A stretch of 64,000 bases of DNA, taken from the NCBI RefSeq assembly GCF_025989125.1, contig NZ_JAPDNR010000001.1:434001-498000 (forward strand). The letters run 5' to 3'. The translations under genes were made by a program, and so were the position numbers. The stretch is from Chitinophaga nivalis (GTDB lineage Bacteria; Bacteroidota; Bacteroidia; Chitinophagales; Chitinophagaceae). Below the pieces are notes generated by a model, which saw only the letters and a list, made by a program, of their open reading frames with translations, searched no databases and was not told the origin of the DNA. Of the stretch, positions 16,206 to 25,432 are shown piece after piece; positions within the stretch are counted from its first letter, which is position 1; every line of letters starts with the position of its first letter.

Positions 16206-16254
16206 ATTCGTAATTCGATATTTCCTACCTTTAGCGCTCCAAAACGATAAAGAT

Positions 16255-17211
16255 ATGGCAATTACCCACTCCATCCCCTCAGTAGATCTCGCCGATTTTA
16301 CCTCCGGCGATGCCGGGCTCAAAGCAGCCTTTGTGCAGCAACTGGGAAAAGCTTATGAAGAAGTTGGATTTGTAGCAGTAAAGAATCATGGCATTCCTGA
16401 TGAGCTGATCGCAGACCTCTACAAGTATGTACAACAATTCTTCCAGCTTCCTTTTGATACAAAACATACCTACGAAATCCCTGAACTGGCCGGCCAGCGT
16501 GGTTATACTTCTTTCGGTAAAGAACACGCCAAAGGTTATGAGGCGCCCGATCTGAAAGAGTTTTTCCAGTTCGGACAAACCGTGGAAGATAATGATCCGA
16601 TTGGTGTAGAATATCCAGCCAATGTACAGGTAGCGGAAGTACCTGCCTTTACACCCACTTTCTTCCAGGCATTCCGTGGTTTTGAACAATCCGGCCGATA
16701 CCTGCTGCAGGCCATCGCCCTTTATCTGGGACTGGACGAAGACTATTTCGACAACAAAATACATAACGGTAATTCTATCCTGAGAGCGATTCACTACCCT
16801 CCTATTACCCAGGAACCTAAGTCTGCGATCAGGGCAGAACAACACGAAGACATCAACCTGATTACCCTGCTGGTAGGCGCTTCTGCAGATGGTTTGCAGA
16901 TCCTCGACAAACAGGATAACTGGGTACCGGTAACTTCCCTGCCGGAACAAATTGTGGTAAACGTAGGCGACATGCTGCAACGCTTAACCAACAACCGGCT
17001 GAAATCCACTACCCACCGTGTGGTAAATCCTCCACGTGAATTGTGGAATACCTCCCGCTATTCCATTCCTTTCTTCCTGCATCCTAAATCCAATATGAGA
17101 CTGGATTGCCTGGAAAGCTGCGTTACCGCAGAAAATCCGCTGGCCTACGAACCCACCACTGCCGGCGAATATCTGGACGAACGCTTACGCGAAATAGGAC
17201 TGAAAAAATAA
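16255..17211 (+). CDS. Isopenicillin N synthase-like 2OG-Fe(II) oxygenase
   Basis: This 318-residue enzyme belongs to the non-heme iron, 2-oxoglutarate-dependent oxygenase family. The N-terminal DIOX_N region covers about 8-120. The iron triad is H197 and D199 (QHEDIN) with H254 (STTHRVV), followed by the 2OG-binding RYSIPFF. These enzymes hydroxylate or desaturate small molecules; the substrate here is unknown. It stands alone between two terminator-like palindromes. Confidence 0.9.
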   Translation: MAITHSIPSVDLADFTSGDAGLKAAFVQQLGKAYEEVGFVAVKNHGIPDELIADLYKYVQQFFQLPFDTKHTYEIPELAGQRGYTSFGKEHAKGYEAPDLKEFFQFGQTVEDNDPIGVEYPANVQVAEVPAFTPTFFQAFRGFEQSGRYLLQAIALYLGLDEDYFDNKIHNGNSILRAIHYPPITQEPKSAIRAEQHEDINLITLLVGASADGLQILDKQDNWVPVTSLPEQIVVNVGDMLQRLTNNRLKSTTHRVVNPPRELWNTSRYSIPFFLHPKSNMRLDCLESCVTAENPLAYEPTTAGEYLDERLREIGLKK

Positions 17212-17225
17212 GGCTATTCATAAAA

Positions 17226-17265
17226 AAAGTCCCGGCGGTATCATATGCATGATCCCCGGGACTTT
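17226..17265 (+). terminator. Terminator after the oxygenase gene
   Basis: A 10-bp stem (17226-17235 with 17256-17265) encloses a nested ATCAT/ATGAT hairpin and lies 14 bp after the stop. Confidence 0.8.
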
Positions 17266-17560
17266 ACAAAATATCCTCTGCTCTCGGCGAGTTTATTCCT
17301 TTAATGGTCTTTCCTCCTATGGTTATTCTTTTCATCCGAACACTGAACATTTAACACTGTTTCATGCCGGTGGGTTTTCTATTCAGCAGCAAACAAACTA
17401 ATCACGGATAAAAGGCCATATTCGTTGTAACTTCCACCCGTATTACAAGTATTGTGCCTTTATTAAACTGAATGCCAGGGATTAATACCACGCCATATGT
17501 AATATGTCGGGTTATTTTATTACCTTAAAAATCTGCATTCAGCATTCACATAACTAAACT
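17266..17560. other. Intergenic region before chrA
   Basis: I see no gene, clear promoter consensus or repeat in these roughly 295 bp. Confidence 0.5.
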
Positions 17561-18754
17561 GTGTTTCTACGTCATATTCCTTTTCTGAAAGCTGTGCTAT
17601 TACATAGCATTACCGCCTACGGTGGTCCACAGGGTCATCTGGCTATGATGATGAAAACATTTGTGCAACAGCGCAAGGATGTAACCGAACAGGAGCTCAT
17701 GGAATATAATGCATTCTGTCAGCTGCTTCCCGGCGCATCTTCTTCCCAGACACTCACCCTCATTGGTTATAAACGGGGAGGCGTTTTGCTGGCTATTGTA
17801 ACCCTCCTGATCTGGATTACACCTGCCTGCCTGATGATGGGTTCTCTCAGTTTTCTGTTGCAGTATTTCGACCGGCGCGCACTGGAAACCGACATCTTCA
17901 AATATGTACAGCCGATGGCTGTTGGCTTCCTGGCATACGGCGGCATCCGGGCTTTCCGTATCAGCATCAACAACATAGCCACCTTCATTATCATGGTGGT
18001 AGCCATGTTTATGGCTTTTTACCTGAAGTCGCCCTGGACATTTCCGGCGCTGATTATACTGGGTGGCATTGTATCCAATTTCAGTAACAAACGTATTCCT
18101 GATATAGCAGAGAAACCCAAAAAAATCAAATGGGCTAATATCTGGCTGTTTGCCAGCCTCTTTATACTGGCAGGTATTCTCTCGGAGCTGGCCCGTACGC
18201 ACGAATGGGTAACCAGGCGGCCTTTCAACCTCTTTGAGAACTTCTACCGCTTCGGCAGCCTTGTTTTCGGTGGCGGAGATATCCTCATCGCCATGATGCT
18301 GGAACAGTATGTAACCCGTGCCAAATCACAGTTTCTGACGGCAGAAGAACTGCTTACCGGCGCTGGTATTATGCGGGCACTGCCAGGTCCAACCTTTTCC
18401 ATTTCTGCCTATGTAGGCGGTATGGCGATGCGTAACCTGGGCATGGGATATCAGTTCGTGGGTTGTATACTGGCTCCTGTAGCCATTTTCCTTCCAAGCC
18501 TCCTGTTGGTACTTTTTTTCTTTCCCATCTGGCATAACCTGAAAAAATACGTGGTCATTTATCGCGCGCTGGAGGGCATCAACGCTGTTGTAGTAGGTAT
18601 CATGTGGGCTGCTACCTTTATCCTGTTTTTTGCCATTCCGATCAACTGGTATAACCTGGTGATCATGGCCAGTACGCTCGGTGTCCTGTATCTTACTAAA
18701 ATACCTTCTCCCTTTATCGTACTGGCATGTCTGTTATTAGGATGGCTCCTATAA
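17561..18754 (+). CDS. chrA: Chromate transporter family protein (ChrA)
   Basis: This 397-residue inner-membrane protein is a long-chain CHR family member made of two homologous halves (about 1-180 and 200-397), each with about five or six helices. The CHR motif FGGP appears as YGGPQGHLAMM in the first half and FGGGDILIAMM in the second. Related proteins export chromate with the proton gradient, although many Bacteroidota members have no demonstrated substrate. The start is GTG (17561). Its 3' end overlaps the convergent sigma-54 regulator by 6 bp, so the stop codons lie within each other's genes and no terminator separates them. Confidence 0.88.
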   Translation: MFLRHIPFLKAVLLHSITAYGGPQGHLAMMMKTFVQQRKDVTEQELMEYNAFCQLLPGASSSQTLTLIGYKRGGVLLAIVTLLIWITPACLMMGSLSFLLQYFDRRALETDIFKYVQPMAVGFLAYGGIRAFRISINNIATFIIMVVAMFMAFYLKSPWTFPALIILGGIVSNFSNKRIPDIAEKPKKIKWANIWLFASLFILAGILSELARTHEWVTRRPFNLFENFYRFGSLVFGGGDILIAMMLEQYVTRAKSQFLTAEELLTGAGIMRALPGPTFSISAYVGGMAMRNLGMGYQFVGCILAPVAIFLPSLLLVLFFFPIWHNLKKYVVIYRALEGINAVVVGIMWAATFILFFAIPINWYNLVIMASTLGVLYLTKIPSPFIVLACLLLGWLL

Positions 18755-20095
18755 AGCGGTGATATTATATTCTTTGATCTTGTTATAAAGGGTGGTTAGC
18801 CCGATATCCATCAGTTCGGCGGCCTTGGTTTTGTTTCCTTTCACATGGGCCAGCACCCGGATGATATGTCTTTTTTCCATATCAGCCAACCGCAGGGACG
18901 CCGGATTATCATCAGAAAGCCCTTGCTGGAAATCGAACGGTAAAGCGGCTGTATCCAGTGTATCCGTATCCGTTAAAATAACTGCCCGTTCAATAATATT
19001 CCGCAGCTCCCGGATATTTCCTTTCCAGCTATGCTGCTGCAATGCCTGCAGGAAAGCGGGCGTCATACCTGTAATCCGTTTATTCATTTTAGGCGCTACC
19101 TGCTGCATAAACCAGTCGGCCAGCAACGGGATATCCTTTTTACGTTCATTCAGGGAAGGCAGGGAAATCTGGAAAGCCGATAACCGGTAAAACAAATCTG
19201 CCCGGAAATGACCGGCGGTAATTTCCTGTTCCAGGTTTCGGTTGGTAGCGGCGATAATACGTACATCCGTTTTGGTAGGTTTGGATTCTCCTACCTTATA
19301 AAATTCCTGGGTTTCCAATACCCGCAGGATCTTGGCCTGCAGCTCAATGGCCATTTCCCCGATTTCATCCAGGAAGATGGTCCCCCCGCGGGCTTCTTCA
19401 AAAAAACCTTTTTTATCTTTCATAGCACCGGTAAATGCACCGGCGGTATGTCCAAACAATTCACTTTCCAGGATTTCTTTGCCAAACGCACTGCAGTTAA
19501 CCGCTACAAATGGCTGTTGGCGGCGGTTACTGCCCTGATGAATGGCCTGGGCAAAAACTTCTTTACCCGCGCCGGTTTCACCCAGCAGCAATACGGTGAT
19601 ATCTGCAGGCGCCACTTTCTCCGCCAGGCTGATTGCAGCTTTGATTTCCGGAGAGGTACCCAGTATATTTCCGAAATTGTATTTTCCGCCAATCTTCTTC
19701 TCCAGGTCGCGGATACGGAACTGCAATACTGCTTTGTCCATGGCCTTACTCACCAGCGGCAGGATACGGTTGTTATCATCCCCTTTGGTGATGTAATCAA
19801 AAGCGCCGTTTTTGATGGCCTGTACCCCATCGGCAATGTTCCCATAGGCGGTAAGCACAATAGTTTCTATTTCCGGATAGCGGGTACGGATGGTCTGCAC
19901 CAGCTCCACGCCGTTTCCATCCGGGAGTTTCACATCGGATAACACCACCCGGATCTCTTCTTTCTCCAGTAATTTCTGGGCAGCACGTACATTGGGCGCT
20001 TCGTGCATCGTATAGCCTTCCAGGGCCAGCAGGCGGCTCAGTAATTTCCGCAGCTGGTCCTCATCATCGATGATTAAAATATGACCTTTAGACAT
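18749..20095 (-). CDS. NtrC-family sigma-54-dependent response regulator
   Basis: This 448-residue activator starts at ATG 20095 (MSKGHILIIDDEDQ). Longer readings add a run without homology. Order: receiver domain (1 to about 120, D54 in VVLSDVKLPDG), sigma-54 AAA+ domain (about 145-375, Walker A GETGAGKE, sigma-54 loop GAFTGA, Walker B GGTIFLDEIGEM), and a Fis-type HTH at the C-terminus. The canonical GAFTGA says it can open sigma-54 promoters. It lacks an adjacent kinase. It is the last gene of a colinear minus-strand run ku-ligD-DUF4199-regulator, with gaps of only 27-28 bp after ligD. Confidence 0.93.
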   Translation of the reverse strand: MSKGHILIIDDEDQLRKLLSRLLALEGYTMHEAPNVRAAQKLLEKEEIRVVLSDVKLPDGNGVELVQTIRTRYPEIETIVLTAYGNIADGVQAIKNGAFDYITKGDDNNRILPLVSKAMDKAVLQFRIRDLEKKIGGKYNFGNILGTSPEIKAAISLAEKVAPADITVLLLGETGAGKEVFAQAIHQGSNRRQQPFVAVNCSAFGKEILESELFGHTAGAFTGAMKDKKGFFEEARGGTIFLDEIGEMAIELQAKILRVLETQEFYKVGESKPTKTDVRIIAATNRNLEQEITAGHFRADLFYRLSAFQISLPSLNERKKDIPLLADWFMQQVAPKMNKRITGMTPAFLQALQQHSWKGNIRELRNIIERAVILTDTDTLDTAALPFDFQQGLSDDNPASLRLADMEKRHIIRVLAHVKGNKTKAAELMDIGLTTLYNKIKEYNITAL

Positions 20096-20123
20096 AGCCC
20101 GGCAAAGATACTGGTTCCGCTCC

Positions 20124-20624
20124 TTATTCTTTTTTGGCAGTGGTGGTTTTCTGATTGGATTTAAATACCATGGCGCCAATCATGGAGGCCAGCAGCCCCA
20201 GTACAATATTTACAAAAAACAGGTTGCCCAGCAGCGAAATCCGGAAGTTATCCTTTACGGCATCCGTATGCGCAATGTTGCTATGCGCTCCGCCCATCAC
20301 CACGGTTTCATCCGGCCCACTCATTACAGCGAGGTGAAAAAGCAAGGTAAATACGGCTATCAGTACTGCTGCCAGCACGGTGGTACGAAACCCCATCCCG
20401 AAAGACGACATCAGAGAAGTTTTATCATGGTGGGATTTGTTGTAGTGAATAATAGCAATTAATACGCCCAGGAACATCACCAGCCCACCGAAGTAACCGG
20501 TCCACAAATCGCCATATGACCGGGTGGCATAGAAAATCAGGGAAAATATGATGGCAGTTACAGCGATAGTAAGACCATATATCAACGGCAGTCTTATCGT
20601 AACAGACGAGGAGGAGGTTTGCAT
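20124..20624 (-). CDS. DUF4199 membrane protein
   Basis: This 166-residue integral membrane protein has four predicted helices (about 12-32, 40-60, 78-100, 132-155), the layout of DUF4199. The function of the family is unknown. It sits 27 bp after ligD and 28 bp before the sigma-54 regulator, so it is probably co-transcribed with both. The loop before the last helix is hydrophilic. Confidence 0.8.
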   Translation of the reverse strand: MQTSSSSVTIRLPLIYGLTIAVTAIIFSLIFYATRSYGDLWTGYFGGLVMFLGVLIAIIHYNKSHHDKTSLMSSFGMGFRTTVLAAVLIAVFTLLFHLAVMSGPDETVVMGGAHSNIAHTDAVKDNFRISLLGNLFFVNIVLGLLASMIGAMVFKSNQKTTTAKKE

Positions 20625-20651
20625 AGCTTCCTGTTTAGGTGAAGAAAATGG

Positions 20652-23165
20652 TTACCTGCTTGCTTGTTTTTCAATTTCACGGATAACCTTACGTAAATCA
20701 TTTTTACCCCCCTGAATATCGTGCCACAGCGCTCCTTTTTCGTGTAACCGTTCCAGTGAATTAAAGATAGTAAACTGCTGTATCGACAGGGTAGCATCCA
20801 CCTCATCCCACTCCAGCGGCATAGACACGGTAGCACCGGGTTTGGGGCGTACCGAATAAGGCGCGGCCACGGTTTGTCCGCGGCTGTTCTGTAAAAAATC
20901 AATGTATACTTTTTTGTTACGGGCTGCCTTTGCCCGGGTAACACTGGTCGTTGCCGGCAACTGCTGGTTTACCTGACGGGCTATATATTCTGCAAACAAA
21001 CGACCGGTATCATAACTGTATTTTCCACCGGTGGGGATATAAATATGCAATCCGGTAGATCCGGATGTTTTACAATAACTGCTGATGTTATAGCTATCCA
21101 GCAACGCTTTGATATGCTGTGCGGTTTCCACAACATATTTAAAGTGAATATTTTCCGGATCCAGGTCCAGCACAATATAATCGGGGCTATCCAGTTTGCG
21201 CACACGCGACAGCCAGGGATTGATTTCAATACATCCCAGGTTGATCATGTAGGCCAGGGTAGCTTCATTGTTACATACCAGGTAATCTATCTTTTTTCCG
21301 GCAGCTCCTCCTGTAAGTGGCACTGTCCGGATCCAGTCCGGAGTTTGCTCCAGATCCAGGTCTTTCTGGTAAAAGGAAGCACCGGTAATACCGTTGGGAA
21401 AACGGTGCAACGATAATGGCCTGTCTTTCAGATGAGGTAAAACAAATTTTGCGGCAGACAGGTAATAATCAATCAGCTGGCCTTTTGTAATTTTTTCCCG
21501 CGGCCAGTAAATTTTATTTTGATTGGTGAGTGTTACCTGTTTACGGTTTAAAGTTAGTATACGTTCATTTTCCATGGTAGCAGGTGTTATTTTCTGCGCG
21601 GTTTCCGGATGTACCTCTTTCGCTGCTTTGTCTTCGCGGATACCCAGAAATATGGGCTGCCGCAGCTGACCGGCATTGGTCCACCCTGCAAATTTTACTT
21701 CCACTACCAGCTCCGGTTTTACCCAGGTAACCGGCATGTTGGTTTTTACTTTTGTATCGAAGGGGGAAGCTTTGCTACGCAATGGTTGCAGGTGATTATA
21801 CAATAAGCCGATGGTTTCTTCATTAAGTCCACCGCCACAGTGCCCGATATACTGCAGTTTGTTGTTGGTATACATACCCAGTACCAGCGCGCCTATTTTT
21901 TTTCTGCTGCCCCGCGGCGCCGTATAGCCACATACCAGCGCTTCCTGTTGCGCTACAATTTTTATTTTCACCCACGATAGGGTACGTCGTCCTTCTTCGT
22001 ATGGGCTATCTGTTTTTTTAGCAATGATACCTTCCCATTTTTGTTGCCGGGCTTTTTCAAAAAAAGCAGTGCCTTTTTTCAATATGTGTGTGGAGAATAC
22101 CACCGTTTTATCCTGCAGTTGCGCGATCACTTCTTTCAGTAGTGTCTTTCGTTCCAGCAAAGTCAGCTGTTGCAGATCATTGCCATCCAGGTGCAACAAA
22201 TCGAATACAACATACTGTAACTTTCCTTCGCCGGTGGTTTTATAGTGTTGCAACAGCTGAAAATTGGCATTCCCTTTTTTATCCAATACCACTACTTCGC
22301 CGTCCAGTACCACATTGTGCGCAACTTTCTCTACAGCCGCTACAATGGGGGCATAGTCTTTATTAAAGGATATGCCGTTACGGGAATAGAGCGACACCTG
22401 ATGCTGCTGCACGGCAGCAATGGCGCGGTACCCATCCCACTTGGTTTCAAACAACCAGTTATCGTCATCAAATGGCGCTGCAATCAGGGTAGCCATCATA
22501 GGCTTGTAGACGGCTTTTATTTTTGTTTTACCAATAGGTTTGGCAGCACCGCCGGCGGGCACCCGTACCACCTTCTTTTGCTTTACCACCTGTTTGGCGG
22601 CCGCTTTTTCCTTTATGCCTGCCGCTTTCACTTTTTCCGGCGTATAGTCTTCACTGTTATATCCTGATAAGGCAAATTTATCTTTGTGTTTAATCAGTAG
22701 CCAGGCATTTTTCTCTTGTCCTTTCATCTTCACCAATGCAAATTCCCCTTTCAGTTTTTTGCCCTTCATCACAATTTTCAGGTCACCTGATTTGATGGCC
22801 GACAAGGCGTCTTTATCGAAGCTGGTACCGTTTTTTCCCAACAGCTCATACGTACCTTTGTCCCAGATATATACCGCACCAGCGCCATAATTACCAGCAG
22901 GAATGTTACCTTCAAAATCTTTGTAGTCGTAAGGATGATCTTCCACTTCCATCGCCAGTCTTTTATCAGCAGGGTCCATGGAAGGACCTTTCGGAACTGC
23001 CCAGCTTTTAAGTACGCCTTTTACCTCCAGTCTGAAATCATAATGGAGGCGTGAGGCATGATGCCGTTGTACCACAAAAATATGCTGCCCGCTCACCGCC
23101 TTTCCTGCTGCGGGTTCCGTGGTGTCTGCAAAATTTCTTTTCTGTTTGTATTTTGCCAGGCTCAT
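20652..23165 (-). CDS. ligD: ATP-dependent DNA ligase D (PE-ligase-polymerase)
   Basis: This 837-residue enzyme performs bacterial non-homologous end joining together with Ku. Domain order is phosphoesterase (about 1-175, with HIFVVQRHHASRLHYDFRLE), ATP-dependent ligase (about 220-530, adenylation Lys K242 in TKWDGYR) and AEP-type primase/polymerase (about 545-837, with catalytic acidic pair in YIVLDLDPE). This PE-Lig-Pol order is usual in Bacteroidota and differs from mycobacterial Pol-PE-Lig. It is translationally coupled to ku: the ku TGA overlaps the ligD ATG (ATGA). All three modules look intact. Confidence 0.97.
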   Translation of the reverse strand: MSLAKYKQKRNFADTTEPAAGKAVSGQHIFVVQRHHASRLHYDFRLEVKGVLKSWAVPKGPSMDPADKRLAMEVEDHPYDYKDFEGNIPAGNYGAGAVYIWDKGTYELLGKNGTSFDKDALSAIKSGDLKIVMKGKKLKGEFALVKMKGQEKNAWLLIKHKDKFALSGYNSEDYTPEKVKAAGIKEKAAAKQVVKQKKVVRVPAGGAAKPIGKTKIKAVYKPMMATLIAAPFDDDNWLFETKWDGYRAIAAVQQHQVSLYSRNGISFNKDYAPIVAAVEKVAHNVVLDGEVVVLDKKGNANFQLLQHYKTTGEGKLQYVVFDLLHLDGNDLQQLTLLERKTLLKEVIAQLQDKTVVFSTHILKKGTAFFEKARQQKWEGIIAKKTDSPYEEGRRTLSWVKIKIVAQQEALVCGYTAPRGSRKKIGALVLGMYTNNKLQYIGHCGGGLNEETIGLLYNHLQPLRSKASPFDTKVKTNMPVTWVKPELVVEVKFAGWTNAGQLRQPIFLGIREDKAAKEVHPETAQKITPATMENERILTLNRKQVTLTNQNKIYWPREKITKGQLIDYYLSAAKFVLPHLKDRPLSLHRFPNGITGASFYQKDLDLEQTPDWIRTVPLTGGAAGKKIDYLVCNNEATLAYMINLGCIEINPWLSRVRKLDSPDYIVLDLDPENIHFKYVVETAQHIKALLDSYNISSYCKTSGSTGLHIYIPTGGKYSYDTGRLFAEYIARQVNQQLPATTSVTRAKAARNKKVYIDFLQNSRGQTVAAPYSVRPKPGATVSMPLEWDEVDATLSIQQFTIFNSLERLHEKGALWHDIQGGKNDLRKVIREIEKQASR

Positions 23166-23941
23166 GATGCACGTTTTTTAGCGGGTTTACTTAAACTCGC
23201 CTTCAGCTGTTCAAATAAATCCGTGTTTTTGGTATGCACGACATTCATTTTTCTCACCACTGTTTTTTTGCCGCTGGCTTTAGCTTTTACTATTTTCAGC
23301 AGTTCTGCTTTGTATTCGTCTTTATAGGTACTGATATCGAATGGAGCGGTGTATTGTTTTACCAGTGCGATGGCCATATCCAGTTCCTTTTTATCGAGCC
23401 GTATATTGGCTGGTAATGCCAGGTCTGCGGCAGAACGGATTTCCTCTTCGAAGCGCAGCTGTTGCAGGAGCAGGTAATTATCGCGGGGCCTGATTACGCT
23501 CAGGTGTTCCTGGGTACGTAACACAAATTTGCTCAGGCCTGCCTTACCTGTTTTCTGTAATGTTTTCAACAATAATTCATAGGCTTTCTCTCCTCCTTTT
23601 CCCGGTTCAATAAAATAGGGTGTTTCAAAATAGATATCATCAATTTCACTTTCTTCCACAAAGGAAGAAATTTCTATTATCTTACTTTTTTTAGGGCTGG
23701 CGGCTTCAAAGTCTTCTTCTTCCAATACAATGTATTCATCTTTATATAAATACCCTTTTACTATCTGATCCCAGGGCACTTCTTTACCGGTGCTTTCATT
23801 TACACGCATATACCTGATATGCGCCAGGTTTTTACTATCCAGCATATCCAGATCCAGCCGGCTGTCCTGGGTAGCACTGTATAGTTTCACCGGTATGTTT
23901 ACCAGTCCAAATCCAATGGACCCTGACCATATTGCTCTCAT
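23162..23941 (-). CDS. ku: Non-homologous end-joining protein Ku
   Basis: This 259-residue homodimeric ring protein binds double-strand DNA ends and recruits LigD. It begins with the family signature MRAIWSGSIGFGLVNIPVKL and carries a basic C-terminal tail (PAKKRAS) typical of bacterial Ku DNA-threading extensions. It overlaps ligD by 4 bp. The 118-bp upstream gap contains TGGCATACTGG, reminiscent of the -24 half of a sigma-54 promoter, but the -12 half is poor, so I make no promoter call. Confidence 0.97.
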   Translation of the reverse strand: MRAIWSGSIGFGLVNIPVKLYSATQDSRLDLDMLDSKNLAHIRYMRVNESTGKEVPWDQIVKGYLYKDEYIVLEEEDFEAASPKKSKIIEISSFVEESEIDDIYFETPYFIEPGKGGEKAYELLLKTLQKTGKAGLSKFVLRTQEHLSVIRPRDNYLLLQQLRFEEEIRSAADLALPANIRLDKKELDMAIALVKQYTAPFDISTYKDEYKAELLKIVKAKASGKKTVVRKMNVVHTKNTDLFEQLKASLSKPAKKRAS

Positions 23942-24059
23942 AATTGTTATGGTTTTGGTAATACTAAAAATATTAACACAAATAATACCAGTATGCCAAC
24001 TGTTGCTGATATCACGGCATAACTTTTGGATTTCAGGTAGTGAACTAAAACCTTATTTT

Positions 24060-24410
24060 ATGGAAAAACCCGGTGGTGAAATGACAACTTTAACCAGCAT
24101 ATTGGAAAAACTGCATCAGAAAGGCTTTGACCATGAATTAAAAATGAGTGATCATGGCCGGATGCAATCTCCTGACTTACAAAAAATCTACAATCCGGAA
24201 GACCTGACTATCATCAGAACCTATCGTTTTGAAGGTGAGTCAGATCCATCAGACTCTTCGATATTATATGTCATGGAAGACCAGGAAGGAAACAAAGGTT
24301 ATGTACTGGACGCATATGGCGTCTATAGCTCCCACGAGGAGGCCGGCTTTGATGAATTTATCCAGAAAATCAAAGTAGAGGACAGGGAAGAGCAACTTTT
24401 ATTTGGATAA
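24060..24410 (+). CDS. Small conserved Bacteroidota protein
   Basis: This 116-residue cytoplasmic protein starts at the ATG at 24060 (MEKPGGEMTTL); the longer upstream frame is antisense to ku. It contains the pattern YRFEGESDPSDSSILYVME followed by KGYVLDAYG, shared by small Chitinophagaceae proteins that are often auto-labelled phosphoribosylpyrophosphate synthetase. No PRPP-binding loop or synthetase domain is visible, so I reject that label. It neighbours stress genes and is closed by a strong terminator. Function is unknown. Confidence 0.75.
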   Translation: MEKPGGEMTTLTSILEKLHQKGFDHELKMSDHGRMQSPDLQKIYNPEDLTIIRTYRFEGESDPSDSSILYVMEDQEGNKGYVLDAYGVYSSHEEAGFDEFIQKIKVEDREEQLLFG

Positions 24411-24427
24411 TAATAATCCCTTTGCAA

Positions 24428-24474
24428 GAAGTTACGCCTGGTATAGCTATAATGGTTATACCAGGCGTAACTTC
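24428..24474. terminator. Long bidirectional terminator
   Basis: An 18-bp perfect stem (24428-24445 with 24457-24474) with an 11-nt loop, followed by TTTTATTT on the plus strand, separates convergent genes. It is the longest perfect stem in the window. Confidence 0.9.
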
Positions 24475-24480
24475 TTTTAT

Positions 24481-25347
24481 TTAACCGTTAACGATTTCGC
24501 CGCCGTTGGGATGTAGTATCTGACCTGTAATATAAGCCGCATCATCACTGGCCAGGAAAACATAACAAGGCGCTACCTCCACAGGTTGTCCGGCCCTTTT
24601 TAAAGGCACATCAGAGCCAAATTCCGCCACTTCTTTCGCAGTAAAGGTAGCTGGTATCAAAGGAGTCCATATAGGGCCGGGAGCCACTCCGTTTACCCGG
24701 ATTCCTTTATCGGACAATGCGGCCGAAAGCGATCGTACAAAAGCCACAATCGCTCCTTTGGTGGCACTATAATCAATCAGGTGACTGCTACCCCGGTAGG
24801 CGGTTACAGAAGTAGTACAAATAATACTACTCCCTTTGGATAAATGCGGTAAGGCCGCACGTGTCAGATAAAAGTGCGGATAAATATTTGTTTCAAAGGT
24901 TTTATGCAGCTGTGCCGGTGTAATATCCGCGATACTCTTTTGCGGATACTGGACAGCCGCATTGTTGACAAGAATATCTATTCTGCCTAGTTTCCGGATC
25001 GTTTTTTTAACGATATCGTTACAATGTTTTTCTTTACTGATATCACCGGCTATCAGTATACAGGTGCGGCCGGCGCGGGTAATATGATCTGCCGTAACCG
25101 CTGCATCTTCTTCTTCATCCAGATAGGACACTACCACATCTGCTCCTTCTTTTGCAAAAGCCACTGCTACCGCACGGCCGATACCACTATCGCCACCGGT
25201 GATGACTGCCACCTTATCCTGTAAGCGACCTTTACTGGTTGCTCTTTTTTCAAATACCGGCGCAGGTTTCATCGCTGTTTCGAATCCCGGTTGCCGGTGT
25301 TGCTCCTGCGCCTTTCTGACGGATTTTTTAGGATGAGATTTCTGCAT
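24481..25347 (-). CDS. SDR family oxidoreductase (YhdF/YghA-like)
   Basis: This 288-residue classical short-chain dehydrogenase has an extended N-terminus of about 40 residues. The NAD(P)-binding motif is TGGDSGIGRA (about 49-58), NNA follows mid-protein, and the catalytic Tyr-Lys is in DYSATKG. It ends with the typical TGQILHPNGGEIV. Members of this subfamily are common in general-stress regulons beside DUF892 and small hydrophilic proteins, as here. The substrate is unknown. It lies 85 bp after the DUF892 gene, beyond a hairpin. Confidence 0.92.
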   Translation of the reverse strand: MQKSHPKKSVRKAQEQHRQPGFETAMKPAPVFEKRATSKGRLQDKVAVITGGDSGIGRAVAVAFAKEGADVVVSYLDEEEDAAVTADHITRAGRTCILIAGDISKEKHCNDIVKKTIRKLGRIDILVNNAAVQYPQKSIADITPAQLHKTFETNIYPHFYLTRAALPHLSKGSSIICTTSVTAYRGSSHLIDYSATKGAIVAFVRSLSAALSDKGIRVNGVAPGPIWTPLIPATFTAKEVAEFGSDVPLKRAGQPVEVAPCYVFLASDDAAYITGQILHPNGGEIVNG

Positions 25348-25360
25348 ATGGCTATATTTA

Positions 25361-25392
25361 AAAAGGTTCCCGTTGGTGATACAGGAACCTTT
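25361..25392 (-). terminator. Hairpin between DUF892 and SDR genes
   Basis: A 9-bp stem (25362-25370 with 25384-25392) followed on the minus strand by TTTTT ends the DUF892 transcript, at least partly, just 14 bp before the SDR start. Confidence 0.7.
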
Positions 25393-25432
25393 GGTGGTGT
25401 TGTTACGTTCAACAATTACTATTCAAGCGCGT

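Noticed and set aside
23942..24059. Sigma-54 promoter upstream of ku
   Set aside because: TGGCATA is present but the -12 half reads TATT rather than TTGC.
24060..24410. Phosphoribosylpyrophosphate synthetase label for the small protein
   Set aside because: At 116 residues it has no PRPP loop or synthetase domain.
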